Shown: piece by piece, positions 55,445 through 63,909 of the stretch | Position numbering within the stretch: position 1 is the first letter of the stretch | How the letters are laid out: each line of letters starts with the position of its first letter | Origin: Gillisella vitis | GTDB taxonomy: Bacteria > Pseudomonadota > Alphaproteobacteria > Rhizobiales > Rhizobiaceae | Assembly: GCF_014204625.1 (NCBI RefSeq) | Contig: NZ_JACHLU010000005.1 | Span: forward strand, 222,273 to 286,272 | Reading direction: 5' to 3' | Length of the DNA: 64,000 nucleotides | Notes under the pieces: model-generated | Told to the model about the DNA's origin: nothing | What the model saw: the letters and a program-made list of their open reading frames with translations, nothing else | Database searches by the model: none | Translations under genes and position numbers: made by a program

Positions 55445-56680
55445 GTGAGTAAGATGAGTTATGCAGGAGCCAATGGCGAGCAGGCCGCAGCCCTTAATCG
55501 GGCCATTATCCTGAACGCCATTCACCGTGGCGGCCCAATTTCGCGCACCGAAATTGCCAAGCGATCACGCCTGACCAAACAGGCTGTCACCCGGATTGTC
55601 GATAAGCTGCTGGATGAAGGGCTGGTGATGGAAGCGCGCCGCCGCCAAGGCTTGCGTGGCCAACCCGCCATTGAGCTGGAGATCGACCCGGAAGGTGCCT
55701 TTGCCATCGGTGCCAATATTGACCGCGATCACCTGACCATTGTGGCCGTGGATGCGGTGGGCAATGTGCGCGGGCGCATCCATCATGAGTTACGGTTTTT
55801 GCTGCCGGACGCCTTTGTCAAGCTGATGGAAGATGCGGTATCGTCCTTTTTGCGCCGAAAGGTGATCACAGAATCGCGGCTTGCGGGCATTGGCCTTGCC
55901 ATTCCAGACTGGCTTGGCGAAGTGCAGGTGATTGGCCTGCCAGACAGTTACAGCCAATGGAGTGGCTTTGATGCGCGCGCGGCGTTGTCGCACATCACCG
56001 ACCACCCGATCTATATCGACAATGACGCCAACGCCGCCGCCCTGGGCGAGATTGAATATGGGCTGGGCACTGAAATGCGCAGCTTTTTCTATATTCTTGT
56101 GTCGGCTTGCCTTGGTGGCAGTCTGGTGATTGACGGTGTGCGCCACAAGGGGGCAGGGGGTCTGGGTGGCGAAATTGGCTGGCTGCCCACGGCGGTCACA
56201 ACCGGCCCGTTTGCCGGAGAAACCAGACCTCTGGGCGATATATTGTCGATGTTCGTGCTGCTCGATTACCTTGCTGACAATGGTTTGGATGTTGCGACGC
56301 CTGCGGATCTTCTAACACTCGATGAACGTGGGCGCGCCCTTCTCAGCGGCTGGCTGAAAAAAATGGCCGTTAATCTTACAGAAGCCGTCAGCGATATTGG
56401 CATGGTGGTCGACCCCGATGGCATCATTCTGGGGGGACGGCTGCCTGTACGACTGATTGATGAATTGCTGCTCTACGTGCATGAGGACATCAGCCGTCGG
56501 GGAGTTGCGGCCCCAAGCTTGCACCGTGCTGCCGCCTCCGAGGATGCGGCAGCCCTCGGCGCTGCCGCCATGGCGCTTGCCGACCGGCTCTGTCTTCCCT
56601 CCGCCGATCCCGCACACAGGAGCCGCTCACCGCTCACAACCGCCATAAGACCGCCTTCGGCTCAATCATGTCAGCCATAG
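55445..56680 (+). CDS. ROK family transcriptional regulator of the mannoside cluster
   Basis: A 411-residue ROK protein. The N-terminal winged helix is at about 20-65 (RTEIAKRSRLTKQAVTRIV). The ROK domain keeps the sugar-kinase signature IYIDNDANAAALGE, but the usual zinc motif C-x-C-G-x2-G-C-x-E is absent (the region reads GGLGGEIGWLPTAV). It therefore looks like a regulator rather than an active kinase. GTG start at 55445 with GAGGAG upstream. It probably senses a mannose-derived sugar and controls this operon. Confidence 0.88.
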   Translation: MSKMSYAGANGEQAAALNRAIILNAIHRGGPISRTEIAKRSRLTKQAVTRIVDKLLDEGLVMEARRRQGLRGQPAIELEIDPEGAFAIGANIDRDHLTIVAVDAVGNVRGRIHHELRFLLPDAFVKLMEDAVSSFLRRKVITESRLAGIGLAIPDWLGEVQVIGLPDSYSQWSGFDARAALSHITDHPIYIDNDANAAALGEIEYGLGTEMRSFFYILVSACLGGSLVIDGVRHKGAGGLGGEIGWLPTAVTTGPFAGETRPLGDILSMFVLLDYLADNGLDVATPADLLTLDERGRALLSGWLKKMAVNLTEAVSDIGMVVDPDGIILGGRLPVRLIDELLLYVHEDISRRGVAAPSLHRAAASEDAAALGAAAMALADRLCLPSADPAHRSRSPLTTAIRPPSAQSCQP

Positions 56681-56687
56681 AAAACCG

Positions 56688-56711
56688 AGGTCACGTTTCC
56701 CTGACAAACTC
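56688..56711. repeat. Half RIME-like element fused to the 95-bp repeat
   Basis: AAACCGAGGTCACG and TTTCCCTGACAAACTCTAAAG form one half of the interspersed palindrome. Its end shares CTCTAAAG with the start of the next repeat, so the two abut in a mosaic. Confidence 0.65.
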
Positions 56712-56818
56712 TAAAGCCTGTCGCAGTGAATAGGATTGACTGCGACAGGCTTTAGCTCTTTCTTTTTCGCATGTACGTTATCGTTTTATTGAGGACAATA
56801 AAACGCGACATGCTTTAG
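56711..56818. repeat. 95-bp dyad repeat, copy 1 (plus a short continuation)
   Basis: Positions 56711-56805 match 63906-64000 with one difference. The left palindrome has 21-base arms starting CTAAAGCCTGTCGCAGTGAA around AGG, with one mismatch in this copy. The right palindrome is CGTTTTATTG-AGGA-CAATAAAACG (56782-56805). Here the element goes on to GACATGCTTTAG, where outer arms GCATGT and ACATGC can also pair. The TAA stop of the following minus-strand ROK gene lies in its right edge (TTA at 56815-56817). Confidence 0.85.
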
Positions 56819-57912
56819 GATTTTGGCAACAACAACTCGATAAACGGCGCGACAGAAGCACCATAAGCAGTATCTCTGTCTGTAAAACTCAAAGGACGCA
56901 CGGGCGGAATCCAGGCTGCGGGCACAAAATATCGCTCTTTGCCCAGACGGGCCTCATCGATCTTGTCAATCAACCGGCCAATCACATCTGTTGGCAATGT
57001 CCCACCGAGCAGCACCGCCCCCGGAGAGATGAAACCCGCGATTGTCACCACACCATCCAGAAGGCGGCTTGCTGCCTGTTCAATCCAGCGATCAACCTGG
57101 CTTTCGCCCTGCGCGGCAATGAAAGCCCTGTAAGAGGCCGCACTGGCCATCATATCGAGCGTGCCTGCCGCCAGACCAGGACGCATGGCACCAATGGCAC
57201 CCGCTCTGCCATGGGTGCCGTGGTAGAAACGCCCGTTGATGATCAAACCCGCCTGTACTTGATCATCAATCAGCACCACGACCAGCCCGCCTTCCGGCTC
57301 ACCAATACCAAACAGTCTTTCGCCAGCGAGAACCGCTTCGGGTTTTGACAGAATGAAGCAAGGCAACCCGCCCAGTCTTGCGTCAAACTCGTCATTTTTA
57401 CCCGAACCCATCACCAGACCCACGCCAATGGGAGCGGGAAAGCCAACCCCCGCCTGCACGATTTTGTCGAGAGCTGCAAAGAACGCATCATCACGGTCAA
57501 AGTGCTGATGAAAGACCATATCACCAGCCAGATTGCTCAAGCTCAGGACGCCACCGTGCTGGCAACGTTCAACACCCAGTCCGTAAGCGCCTGATGACAC
57601 AAGTGAAAATTCCGCAGATTTATAACGGGCCGTGGTCTGGCGGTTGCCTTTGGAGACAAGTCCGACCGACAGCAATCGCTGGAGAATGCCGCTGATGGCC
57701 GGTTCCGTGAGCTTCAGCCATGCTGCAAGCTCCTGACGTGTCATTGGCCCTTGGCGCAGCAAAAGCGCCGACACGGCGCGCCCGTTATGGTCTGCTATAT
57801 CTTCATGACTTAAGCCCTGAGCATCACGATCCTCCAAGGGCCGAACCGTCTGATGCCTTACAAGTCTTCGTCCCACACTACAATTCCATAGGCCAGATGC
57901 GTTCTCCGTCAA
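56815..57912 (-). CDS. Degenerate ROK family regulator
   Basis: A protein of up to 365 residues. An N-terminal winged helix is visible (RQELAAWLKLTEPAISGIL). The ROK domain is weak: both the D-N-D-A-N motif (here FILSKPEAVLAGE) and the zinc motif are missing. It should be a regulator without kinase activity. The start is unclear; TTG at 57912 is the longest choice and lacks a ribosome-binding site, so the true start may be downstream. It lies 104 bases after the LacI gene on the same strand. Confidence 0.75.
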   Translation of the reverse strand: MTENASGLWNCSVGRRLVRHQTVRPLEDRDAQGLSHEDIADHNGRAVSALLLRQGPMTRQELAAWLKLTEPAISGILQRLLSVGLVSKGNRQTTARYKSAEFSLVSSGAYGLGVERCQHGGVLSLSNLAGDMVFHQHFDRDDAFFAALDKIVQAGVGFPAPIGVGLVMGSGKNDEFDARLGGLPCFILSKPEAVLAGERLFGIGEPEGGLVVVLIDDQVQAGLIINGRFYHGTHGRAGAIGAMRPGLAAGTLDMMASAASYRAFIAAQGESQVDRWIEQAASRLLDGVVTIAGFISPGAVLLGGTLPTDVIGRLIDKIDEARLGKERYFVPAAWIPPVRPLSFTDRDTAYGASVAPFIELLLPKS

Positions 57913-58016
57913 CGCCGGAAAGCAAACAGGCTTTGTTGCGTGCAGTCAATGGCTTTGTCGAAAACGCCAAGACAACCAATGCCGCAATACGTCAGGCATG
58001 TGGCACCTGCAATACC

Positions 58017-59036
58017 TTATCCATTGGCGATCAGCTCTACCGTTCCTGTCAGCACGCATTGCATACGGGGGGTCTCTGGCTGTTCAATCTGCCGAACCAG
58101 CCCTTCAATAAGGTTTTGCCCAACAGCCACCATATCGACAAACTGGGCAACGAGTGGAACCGACAGATAGTGACACATATGGGTGTTATCGCGCACCACA
58201 ATGTGAAAATCGCGTCCGACAGTCAGCCCCTTTCGCCGGGTGGCGCTCAGCGCTCCAAGCAGGCCAAGCTCGTTGGCACAGACCAGACCAGTCGGCGGAT
58301 CGGGCAAGTCAAGCAGGCGTGAAATCCAGCCCTCGCTGGCTTCCATGGTGAAATCTTCATGACCAATCATATCCGGTTCGATCGGCAATCCGGCCTCCGC
58401 CATGGCCTGGCTGTAGCCCGCCAGACGCGCAGCACTGTATTGGTCCTCGCGGGTCAGCAGTTGCAGCGCAACACGCCGGCAACCCTTTTCAAGCAGGATA
58501 CGGGATGCCTCCAAGGCAATGCCCTCGTTGTCAACATCGACAAATGCATAGTCAGCCGCATTGTCACTGCGACCAAATGTGATGAAGGGAATGCCACGCT
58601 TGAGCAGGAAAGGGATGCGCGGGTCTTCCGCCACCATGCGGGTGATGACGATTCCATCAGCGCCGCCGGTCTGTATCAGGCGGCTGAGGTTTTCCTGTGG
58701 GTCTTCTTCGGGCGTTGTTGAATAGACCGAGAGGCTATAGCCGCGCTCCCGTGCAGCCAGCGTCATCCCCTCTATCAAGGGCAATTTTGCGATGTCGGAC
58801 AGGTAGTCGCGCGTTTCCATCGGCAGAATGGCGGTGAGCGTGCGCGTCAGACCTGTGCGCAGGGCGCGGCCATGCAGGTTTGGCACATAGCCCGCCGCAG
58901 TCGCCGCCGCCTTCACCCGCTTGATCGTGTCAGGATGCACCTCTGGTCCGTCTTTCAGCGCGCGCGAAACCGTGGTCACCGACAGGCCGAGCTCCAACGC
59001 GATTTGCCTCAGATTTGATCTGGAATTCAATGCCAT
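58017..59036 (-). CDS. LacI family transcriptional regulator
   Basis: A 339-residue LacI-type repressor. The headpiece starts LRQIALELGLSVTTVSRALK (residues 9-28) and is followed by the hinge. The sugar- or nucleoside-binding core has DGIVITRM and ALQLLTRED. It is divergent from a PotABCD-like importer, and a perfect 18-base palindrome lies between them. The effector is unknown. Confidence 0.93.
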   Translation of the reverse strand: MALNSRSNLRQIALELGLSVTTVSRALKDGPEVHPDTIKRVKAAATAAGYVPNLHGRALRTGLTRTLTAILPMETRDYLSDIAKLPLIEGMTLAARERGYSLSVYSTTPEEDPQENLSRLIQTGGADGIVITRMVAEDPRIPFLLKRGIPFITFGRSDNAADYAFVDVDNEGIALEASRILLEKGCRRVALQLLTREDQYSAARLAGYSQAMAEAGLPIEPDMIGHEDFTMEASEGWISRLLDLPDPPTGLVCANELGLLGALSATRRKGLTVGRDFHIVVRDNTHMCHYLSVPLVAQFVDMVAVGQNLIEGLVRQIEQPETPRMQCVLTGTVELIANG

Positions 59037-59130
59037 GACATCCGTGAATCTTGCCTGGTTTATCGTGTTGCCACACTGCCCTTTCCATGAAGAAATTGGA
59101 AGCAGGGAGATTGATCAGACAAAATTTCAC

Positions 59131-59171
59131 TTGACGAAACACAGATAACGATCAATCGTAACGTTACGATT
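59131..59171 (+). promoter_or_regulatory. Promoter -35 and LacI-type operator upstream of the PotD-like gene
   Basis: TTGACG (59131-59136) is followed 17 bases later by the perfect dyad AATCGTAAC / GTTACGATT (59154-59171). The operator thus covers the expected -10 region. The central CG step is typical of LacI-family operators. It lies between the divergent LacI and transporter genes. Confidence 0.65.
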
Positions 59172-59226
59172 TCAAAAAACAGGGTGATAAGCCCCAATAT
59201 CGTGATTCCTCAGAGGTGAACAAAGG

Positions 59227-60279
59227 ATGCTGACCATGCTTCAAATGCTGCGCTTATCGGTAGCCGCTATCGCAATCATTGCCGCCAGCCCACTGGCTGC
59301 ACAGACATTGACCATCACAACAGCGGGTGGCGATTACGGCACCGCCATGAAACAGGCCATGTGGGGTCCGGCTGCCGCCCAGCTTGGCTTTACAGTCACG
59401 GAAGAGACCCAGAGCGACAGCTTTGCGGCCCTCAAGATGCAGGTGACTGCCGGGGCCGTGACCACGGACGTGATCCATCTCGGCTCGCCCGAAGGCGCTC
59501 AGGCCGCAGCCCAAGGCTTGCTGGAACCGCTGGATTATTCGATCATCGATAAAAAGTCGCTGCCAGCAGGCGCGGAATCCGACTATTGCTACCCCTTCAG
59601 TTCCTACGGCACCGTGATGGCCTGGAACACAAAGACGTTCGGAGCCAAAGCGCCGAAGACCTGGGCCGAGTTCTGGGATGTGAAGGCATTTCCGGGAACG
59701 CGGGCTTTGCGCGCCAATGCACAGGATCTGATTGAAATCGCCCTTCTGTCGCAAGGTGTCGCACCTGCCGATGTCTATAGCATGTTGAACACGCCTGACG
59801 GCTTGAAGCGCGCCATTGCCCGCCTTGAGGAACTGAAGCCCCATGTCGCTGTCTGGTGGACCTCGGGTGCCCAGTCAGCCCAGCTTCTCAAAGATGGCGA
59901 AGCCGATCTCGTCGTCACCTGGAATGGCCGCGCCCAAAGCGCGAAAGCCGATGGCGGCACGGTTGATTACAGCTTCAAGGGATCCGTTATCGGCACTGAT
60001 TGCCTCGCAGTGCCAAAAGGCTCTGCCAACAAGGATGCAGCCATGAAGCTCATTGCTGCCATGACAAAGCCGGAGCTGGAGGCAAAACTCACGGATTCCA
60101 TTGCCTATGGTCCGGTCAATCAAAAGGCTTATGAAGGTGGTCTCATCCCCGCAGACCGCCTGAAGCTGCTGGCGACAGCCCCCGGCAATGTCGAGACCTC
60201 GGTTTTCTCCAAGGCAGATTGGTGGGTAAAAAACGGCGATGCGGCTCAGGCTGCTTTCGACGAAATGATGAACCACTGA
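59227..60279 (+). CDS. ABC transporter substrate-binding protein (PotD/spermidine type)
   Basis: A 350-residue periplasmic protein. A signal peptide ends about residue 25 (VAAIAIIAASPLAAQ). The mature part starts LTITTAGGDYGTAMKQ, and TEETQSDSFAALKMQV and WNTKTFGAKAPKTWAEFWD match the PotD/spermidine-putrescine class. Start ATG at 59227 with AGAGGTG upstream. The last gene of the operon is a phosphorylase, so the ligand may be a nucleoside-like compound and not a polyamine. Confidence 0.88.
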   Translation: MLTMLQMLRLSVAAIAIIAASPLAAQTLTITTAGGDYGTAMKQAMWGPAAAQLGFTVTEETQSDSFAALKMQVTAGAVTTDVIHLGSPEGAQAAAQGLLEPLDYSIIDKKSLPAGAESDYCYPFSSYGTVMAWNTKTFGAKAPKTWAEFWDVKAFPGTRALRANAQDLIEIALLSQGVAPADVYSMLNTPDGLKRAIARLEELKPHVAVWWTSGAQSAQLLKDGEADLVVTWNGRAQSAKADGGTVDYSFKGSVIGTDCLAVPKGSANKDAAMKLIAAMTKPELEAKLTDSIAYGPVNQKAYEGGLIPADRLKLLATAPGNVETSVFSKADWWVKNGDAAQAAFDEMMNH

Positions 60280-60302
60280 CCTGGCCGGGAACCGCTATCA
60301 CC

Positions 60303-61343
60303 ATGTCCACAAACTCGCTTCCCATAACCGTTGACACTATCCTGAAGGCATTCGGCAATTATGTCGCGCTGAATAACGTTTCGCTGGATATTGCCGCCGG
60401 TGAATTTTTGACATTGCTCGGGCCATCCGGATCAGGAAAAACCACGCTTCTGATGGCACTTGCGGGCTTTGTGCGCCCTGATAGCGGCTCTCTCATCATC
60501 GGCAGCCGGGATGTGACCCGGCTGCCGCCCAATAAGCGCGACATCGGCATTGTCTTTCAAAATTATGCCCTGTTTCCGCATATGAGCGTGCTTGCCAATG
60601 TCGAATATCCCCTCATTCTGCGCAAAGTGCCAAGAGAACAGGCCCGCACCCGTGCGCTGAAGGCACTCGCGCGGGTGAAACTGGAAGGCCATAGTGAGCG
60701 CAACATCGCGGCCCTGTCCGGCGGCCAACGCCAGCGCGTGGCACTGGCCCGCGCCATTGTTTTTGAGCCGCGGGTGATGCTGATGGATGAGCCGCTTTCG
60801 GCGCTCGACAAGAATCTGCGCGAGCATATGCAATTCGAAATCCGCAGACTGCATGACGAACTTGGCATTACCACAATCTATGTCACCCATGATCAGCGTG
60901 AAGCGCTGACGATGTCAGATCGGATTGCCGTCATGGATGCAGGCGAGATCCAGCAGATCGCCACGCCCTCGGAAATCTATCATCGGCCCAAAAGCCGTTT
61001 CGTGGCAGAGTTCATGGGAGAAGCCAACATTCTGCCCGCAGCAAGCCTCACCTCCATGCCCGGAGTGACCGATGGTTTCGCCATGATCCGGGCAGAGAGC
61101 TTTCATCTGGAGGCTCCCACAAATGGCGTGGATGCCGTCAGCGTGACCGGCATTCTGTCTGACAAAGCATTCCGCGGAGAAAACTGGCTGCTGAACATGA
61201 AAACAGCGAGCGGCGAAGACGTTGTGCTGAGTGTGCCTGCGACCCGTGCACACGGCTGTGCCGAGATGCAACCGGGCCAAAGCGTGACAGCCTATGCCAC
61301 CCAAAACAGCGTCCACATTCTGCCAGAGGAAATGGCACGATGA
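60303..61343 (+). CDS. ABC transporter ATP-binding protein (PotA type)
   Basis: A 346-residue ATPase. Walker A GPSGSGKTT, signature LSGGQRQR, Walker B VMLMDEPLSALD, H-loop VTHDQREAL, and a TOBE domain in the C-terminal third. It starts 23 bases after the binding-protein stop and overlaps the next gene by 4 bases. Confidence 0.93.
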   Translation: MSTNSLPITVDTILKAFGNYVALNNVSLDIAAGEFLTLLGPSGSGKTTLLMALAGFVRPDSGSLIIGSRDVTRLPPNKRDIGIVFQNYALFPHMSVLANVEYPLILRKVPREQARTRALKALARVKLEGHSERNIAALSGGQRQRVALARAIVFEPRVMLMDEPLSALDKNLREHMQFEIRRLHDELGITTIYVTHDQREALTMSDRIAVMDAGEIQQIATPSEIYHRPKSRFVAEFMGEANILPAASLTSMPGVTDGFAMIRAESFHLEAPTNGVDAVSVTGILSDKAFRGENWLLNMKTASGEDVVLSVPATRAHGCAEMQPGQSVTAYATQNSVHILPEEMAR

Positions 61344-62209
61344 GTAACGCAAGCTTCTTGAAAGATGCCCGGCGTGAGCGCCGTTTTTACCTGTCGCTTG
61401 CACTGCCTGCGTTGTTTCTGGTCTGCCTCGCAGCGCTCCTGCCAGTCTTCTGGATTTTGCGGCAATCCTTCCTCGATATTGGCGGTAATGTCTCCGCCGC
61501 CAACTACACGAAGATTCTGTCCAGCAGCCTGACCTGGTCTGCCCTCGGCACGACGCTCGCGCTATCAGGCACAACACTCGTCCTGTGCATGGTTCTCGGC
61601 ATCCCATTGGCCCTGGCGCTGGCCAGCACCAGCACCCGCATTGCAAACCGGTTGCTCGTGCTGATCATGCTGCCACTCTGGACATCGATTCTGGTGCGCA
61701 CCTATGGATGGCTTGTGCTGCTGCGCAAGGATGGGCTGGTTAACTCCACCCTGCAAAGTCTGGGCCTGACGGATGCTCCTTTGCCACTGGTCTATAACTT
61801 CAACGGCACACTGATCGGCATGGTTCATTACATGCTGCCGCTGTTTGTTTTGCCGGTCTATGCCGCAATGCGGGACATTGATGATAACATTATCCGTGCC
61901 GCCGCCAGCATGGGGGCAAGCCTCTGGCATTGTGTGCGCACAATCATTCTGCCGCTCTCAGTGGGTGGCATTCTCTCCGGCTCCACCATCGTTTTTATCT
62001 ACACACTGGGATTCTTCATCACCCCTGCCGTGCTGGGTGGCGGCAAAGTCAACCCGATCTCAGTGCGCATCGACCGGACCCTTTCGACATTTCAGGATTG
62101 GGGATCAGCCAGTGCGCTGGGTGTGCTGTTGCTTGTGCTTGTTCTCATGATTGGCAGCATGATGTTTGCGGTGCGCAAATCTCTGACATGGGGAGTCCGC
62201 CATGGGTAA
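61340..62209 (+). CDS. ABC transporter permease (PotB type)
   Basis: A 289-residue permease with six membrane segments. The EAA loop reads IRAAASMGASLWHCVRTIILP. It overlaps the ATPase stop (ATGA) and the next permease start by 8 bases. Confidence 0.93.
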   Translation: MSNASFLKDARRERRFYLSLALPALFLVCLAALLPVFWILRQSFLDIGGNVSAANYTKILSSSLTWSALGTTLALSGTTLVLCMVLGIPLALALASTSTRIANRLLVLIMLPLWTSILVRTYGWLVLLRKDGLVNSTLQSLGLTDAPLPLVYNFNGTLIGMVHYMLPLFVLPVYAAMRDIDDNIIRAAASMGASLWHCVRTIILPLSVGGILSGSTIVFIYTLGFFITPAVLGGGKVNPISVRIDRTLSTFQDWGSASALGVLLLVLVLMIGSMMFAVRKSLTWGVRHG

Positions 62210-63002
62210 TGCCTATCCAGACAATAAACTGAGCAAGATTCTGCTGTGGATCTTCGCGGGCTTTGTTTTGTTCTTTCTGATGCTGCCCACCTTGATTGTG
62301 GTGCCGCTGTCATTTTCCGCCTCCAATCTGCTGGAGTTTCCCCCCAGAGCATGGTCCTTGCGCTGGTATGAGGCCTTCTTTACCTCACCGGCATGGATGG
62401 CTGCACTGCGCAACAGTCTTTTGCTGGGGTTCCTTACCGCGGCCCTTGCCGTGCCTGTCAGTTTCCTCGCGTGTTTTGCGCTCAATCGGCTGGGCGGACG
62501 CAGCGCCAACACAATATATGGCGTGCTGCTGTCGCCATCGGTGACGCCGGGCATCCTGCTTGCTATCGGTCTGTTTTTTGTGCTGGCCAAGCTCAAACTC
62601 GTGGGCACATTGACAGGTGTGCTCGCCGGACATGTCGTTCTTGCCATTCCGGTTACGGTGATCGTGCTTTATCCGGCCCTGAACCGCTTTGATTGGGCGC
62701 AGGCACAGGCAGCCCGCAGCCTTGGAGCAAACTGGTTTCGCACGATGGGAGGCATCATCCTGCCTCAACTCGGCCTTAGCCTGACCACGGCAGCTTTGAT
62801 GGCTTTCCTCACATCGCTTGATGAAGCTGTCATTTCCATCTTCGTCGCCAGTGGCCCAAGCACCACGCTGCCCAAGCTGATGTTCATCTCGTTACGGGAT
62901 CAGATCGACCCGACGATTGCCGCCATTTCGACCTTATGGACCCTGCTGATTTCGGGTGTGGTCCTGTTTCTCAATCTCCGCGATCGCGGCCAGACAGCAT
63001 GA
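62202..63002 (+). CDS. ABC transporter permease (PotC type)
   Basis: A 266-residue permease with six membrane segments. The EAA-type loop is QAQAARSLGANWFRTMGGIILP, shown in part for length. It starts inside the PotB gene and ends 10 bases before the phosphorylase gene. Confidence 0.93.
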   Translation: MGNAYPDNKLSKILLWIFAGFVLFFLMLPTLIVVPLSFSASNLLEFPPRAWSLRWYEAFFTSPAWMAALRNSLLLGFLTAALAVPVSFLACFALNRLGGRSANTIYGVLLSPSVTPGILLAIGLFFVLAKLKLVGTLTGVLAGHVVLAIPVTVIVLYPALNRFDWAQAQAARSLGANWFRTMGGIILPQLGLSLTTAALMAFLTSLDEAVISIFVASGPSTTLPKLMFISLRDQIDPTIAAISTLWTLLISGVVLFLNLRDRGQTA

Positions 63003-63012
63003 AAGATTTGCA

Positions 63013-63909
63013 ATGACGCAGACTACTGTTCTTTCCGAAATTCCAAAAACCGGGCTGGCCATCATCACAGGTTCAGCCAACTGGGGGCTGGCATTCCCGG
63101 AAGATGTCGCCATGCCGGGCGTCACCGTGCTGGCCCGTGACCTGTCCTTTGACACCCCCTATGGTGTAACGGATAACTGGAAGCTGCTCGAATTCGACGG
63201 CAGCATCACCGCAGACGGCCAAACAAAGCAAGCCCTGTGCATGTACTCCCACGGCAACCCGCGCGATCAGATTGACCATTCCTGTCATCGGCGGGCTTTC
63301 TGGGTGTTAATGGAATCCGGTGTTCGCCACGTTATCGCCTGCTCAACGGTGGGGGCCGTCAACAAGGCCATCCAGCCCGGCGATATGGTGATCAATGCTG
63401 ACATTATCGAGCTGACGCAAACCCCATACTCGCTGCTGCCGGGTCGGCAGCGTTTCGATTGCTCTGGCAAGCAGATTGTCTGCCCCCATTGTGCTGACAT
63501 TCTGGCCGAGACGGCCCGCGCTATCTGGCCTGCGGAATGCAGGGTCCATGGCATAGAACAAGGGCTTGTTGCGGCCCATGCCTACGGTCCCCGCCTGACA
63601 AGCCCGGCCGAGGCGCTGGCCTTTCGCTCCATGGGTGCCGATGTGATCAACCACTCCATTGCGCCGGAAGCCACCCTCTCGCGCGAGATCGGGGCCTGCT
63701 TTGTGCCTTGCGCCTTCGTCACCGCAGGCTTCAACGATTACATGGATCGTAGCCGGGGAAGCCTGCTACAGGAGAGCGTTCTACCCAGCCTCTCGATGCT
63801 CGCCTCACGTGTCGCCCTTCTGACCGCCGCTAAAATTGGCAGTTCCAGCGCTTGCGGATGCAGCGCACTCAAATCCCCGCAACCAGAAGAACGCTACAGC
63901 CGTTACTAA
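63013..63909 (+). CDS. Purine-nucleoside/MTA phosphorylase-family protein
   Basis: A 298-residue protein of the PNP_UDP/MTAP family. The N-terminus has ITGSANWGLAFPED and the following SFDTPYGV. Further motifs are HSCHRRAFWVLMESG, ACSTVGAVNKAIQPGDMVI and GADVINHSIAPEATLSREIG, the last matching the MTA-phosphorylase segment that contacts the purine and ribose. Family members split purine nucleosides or methylthioadenosine with phosphate. It follows the importer by 10 bases, so it may act on what the importer brings in. Start ATG at 63013 with GAAAGA upstream. The TAA stop lies in the left edge of a repeat. Confidence 0.88.
   Translation: MTQTTVLSEIPKTGLAIITGSANWGLAFPEDVAMPGVTVLARDLSFDTPYGVTDNWKLLEFDGSITADGQTKQALCMYSHGNPRDQIDHSCHRRAFWVLMESGVRHVIACSTVGAVNKAIQPGDMVINADIIELTQTPYSLLPGRQRFDCSGKQIVCPHCADILAETARAIWPAECRVHGIEQGLVAAHAYGPRLTSPAEALAFRSMGADVINHSIAPEATLSREIGACFVPCAFVTAGFNDYMDRSRGSLLQESVLPSLSMLASRVALLTAAKIGSSSACGCSALKSPQPEERYSRY

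Noticed and set aside
57720..58322. Plus-strand frame of about 200 codons
   Set aside because: It is antisense to the ROK and LacI genes and crosses their intergenic gap.
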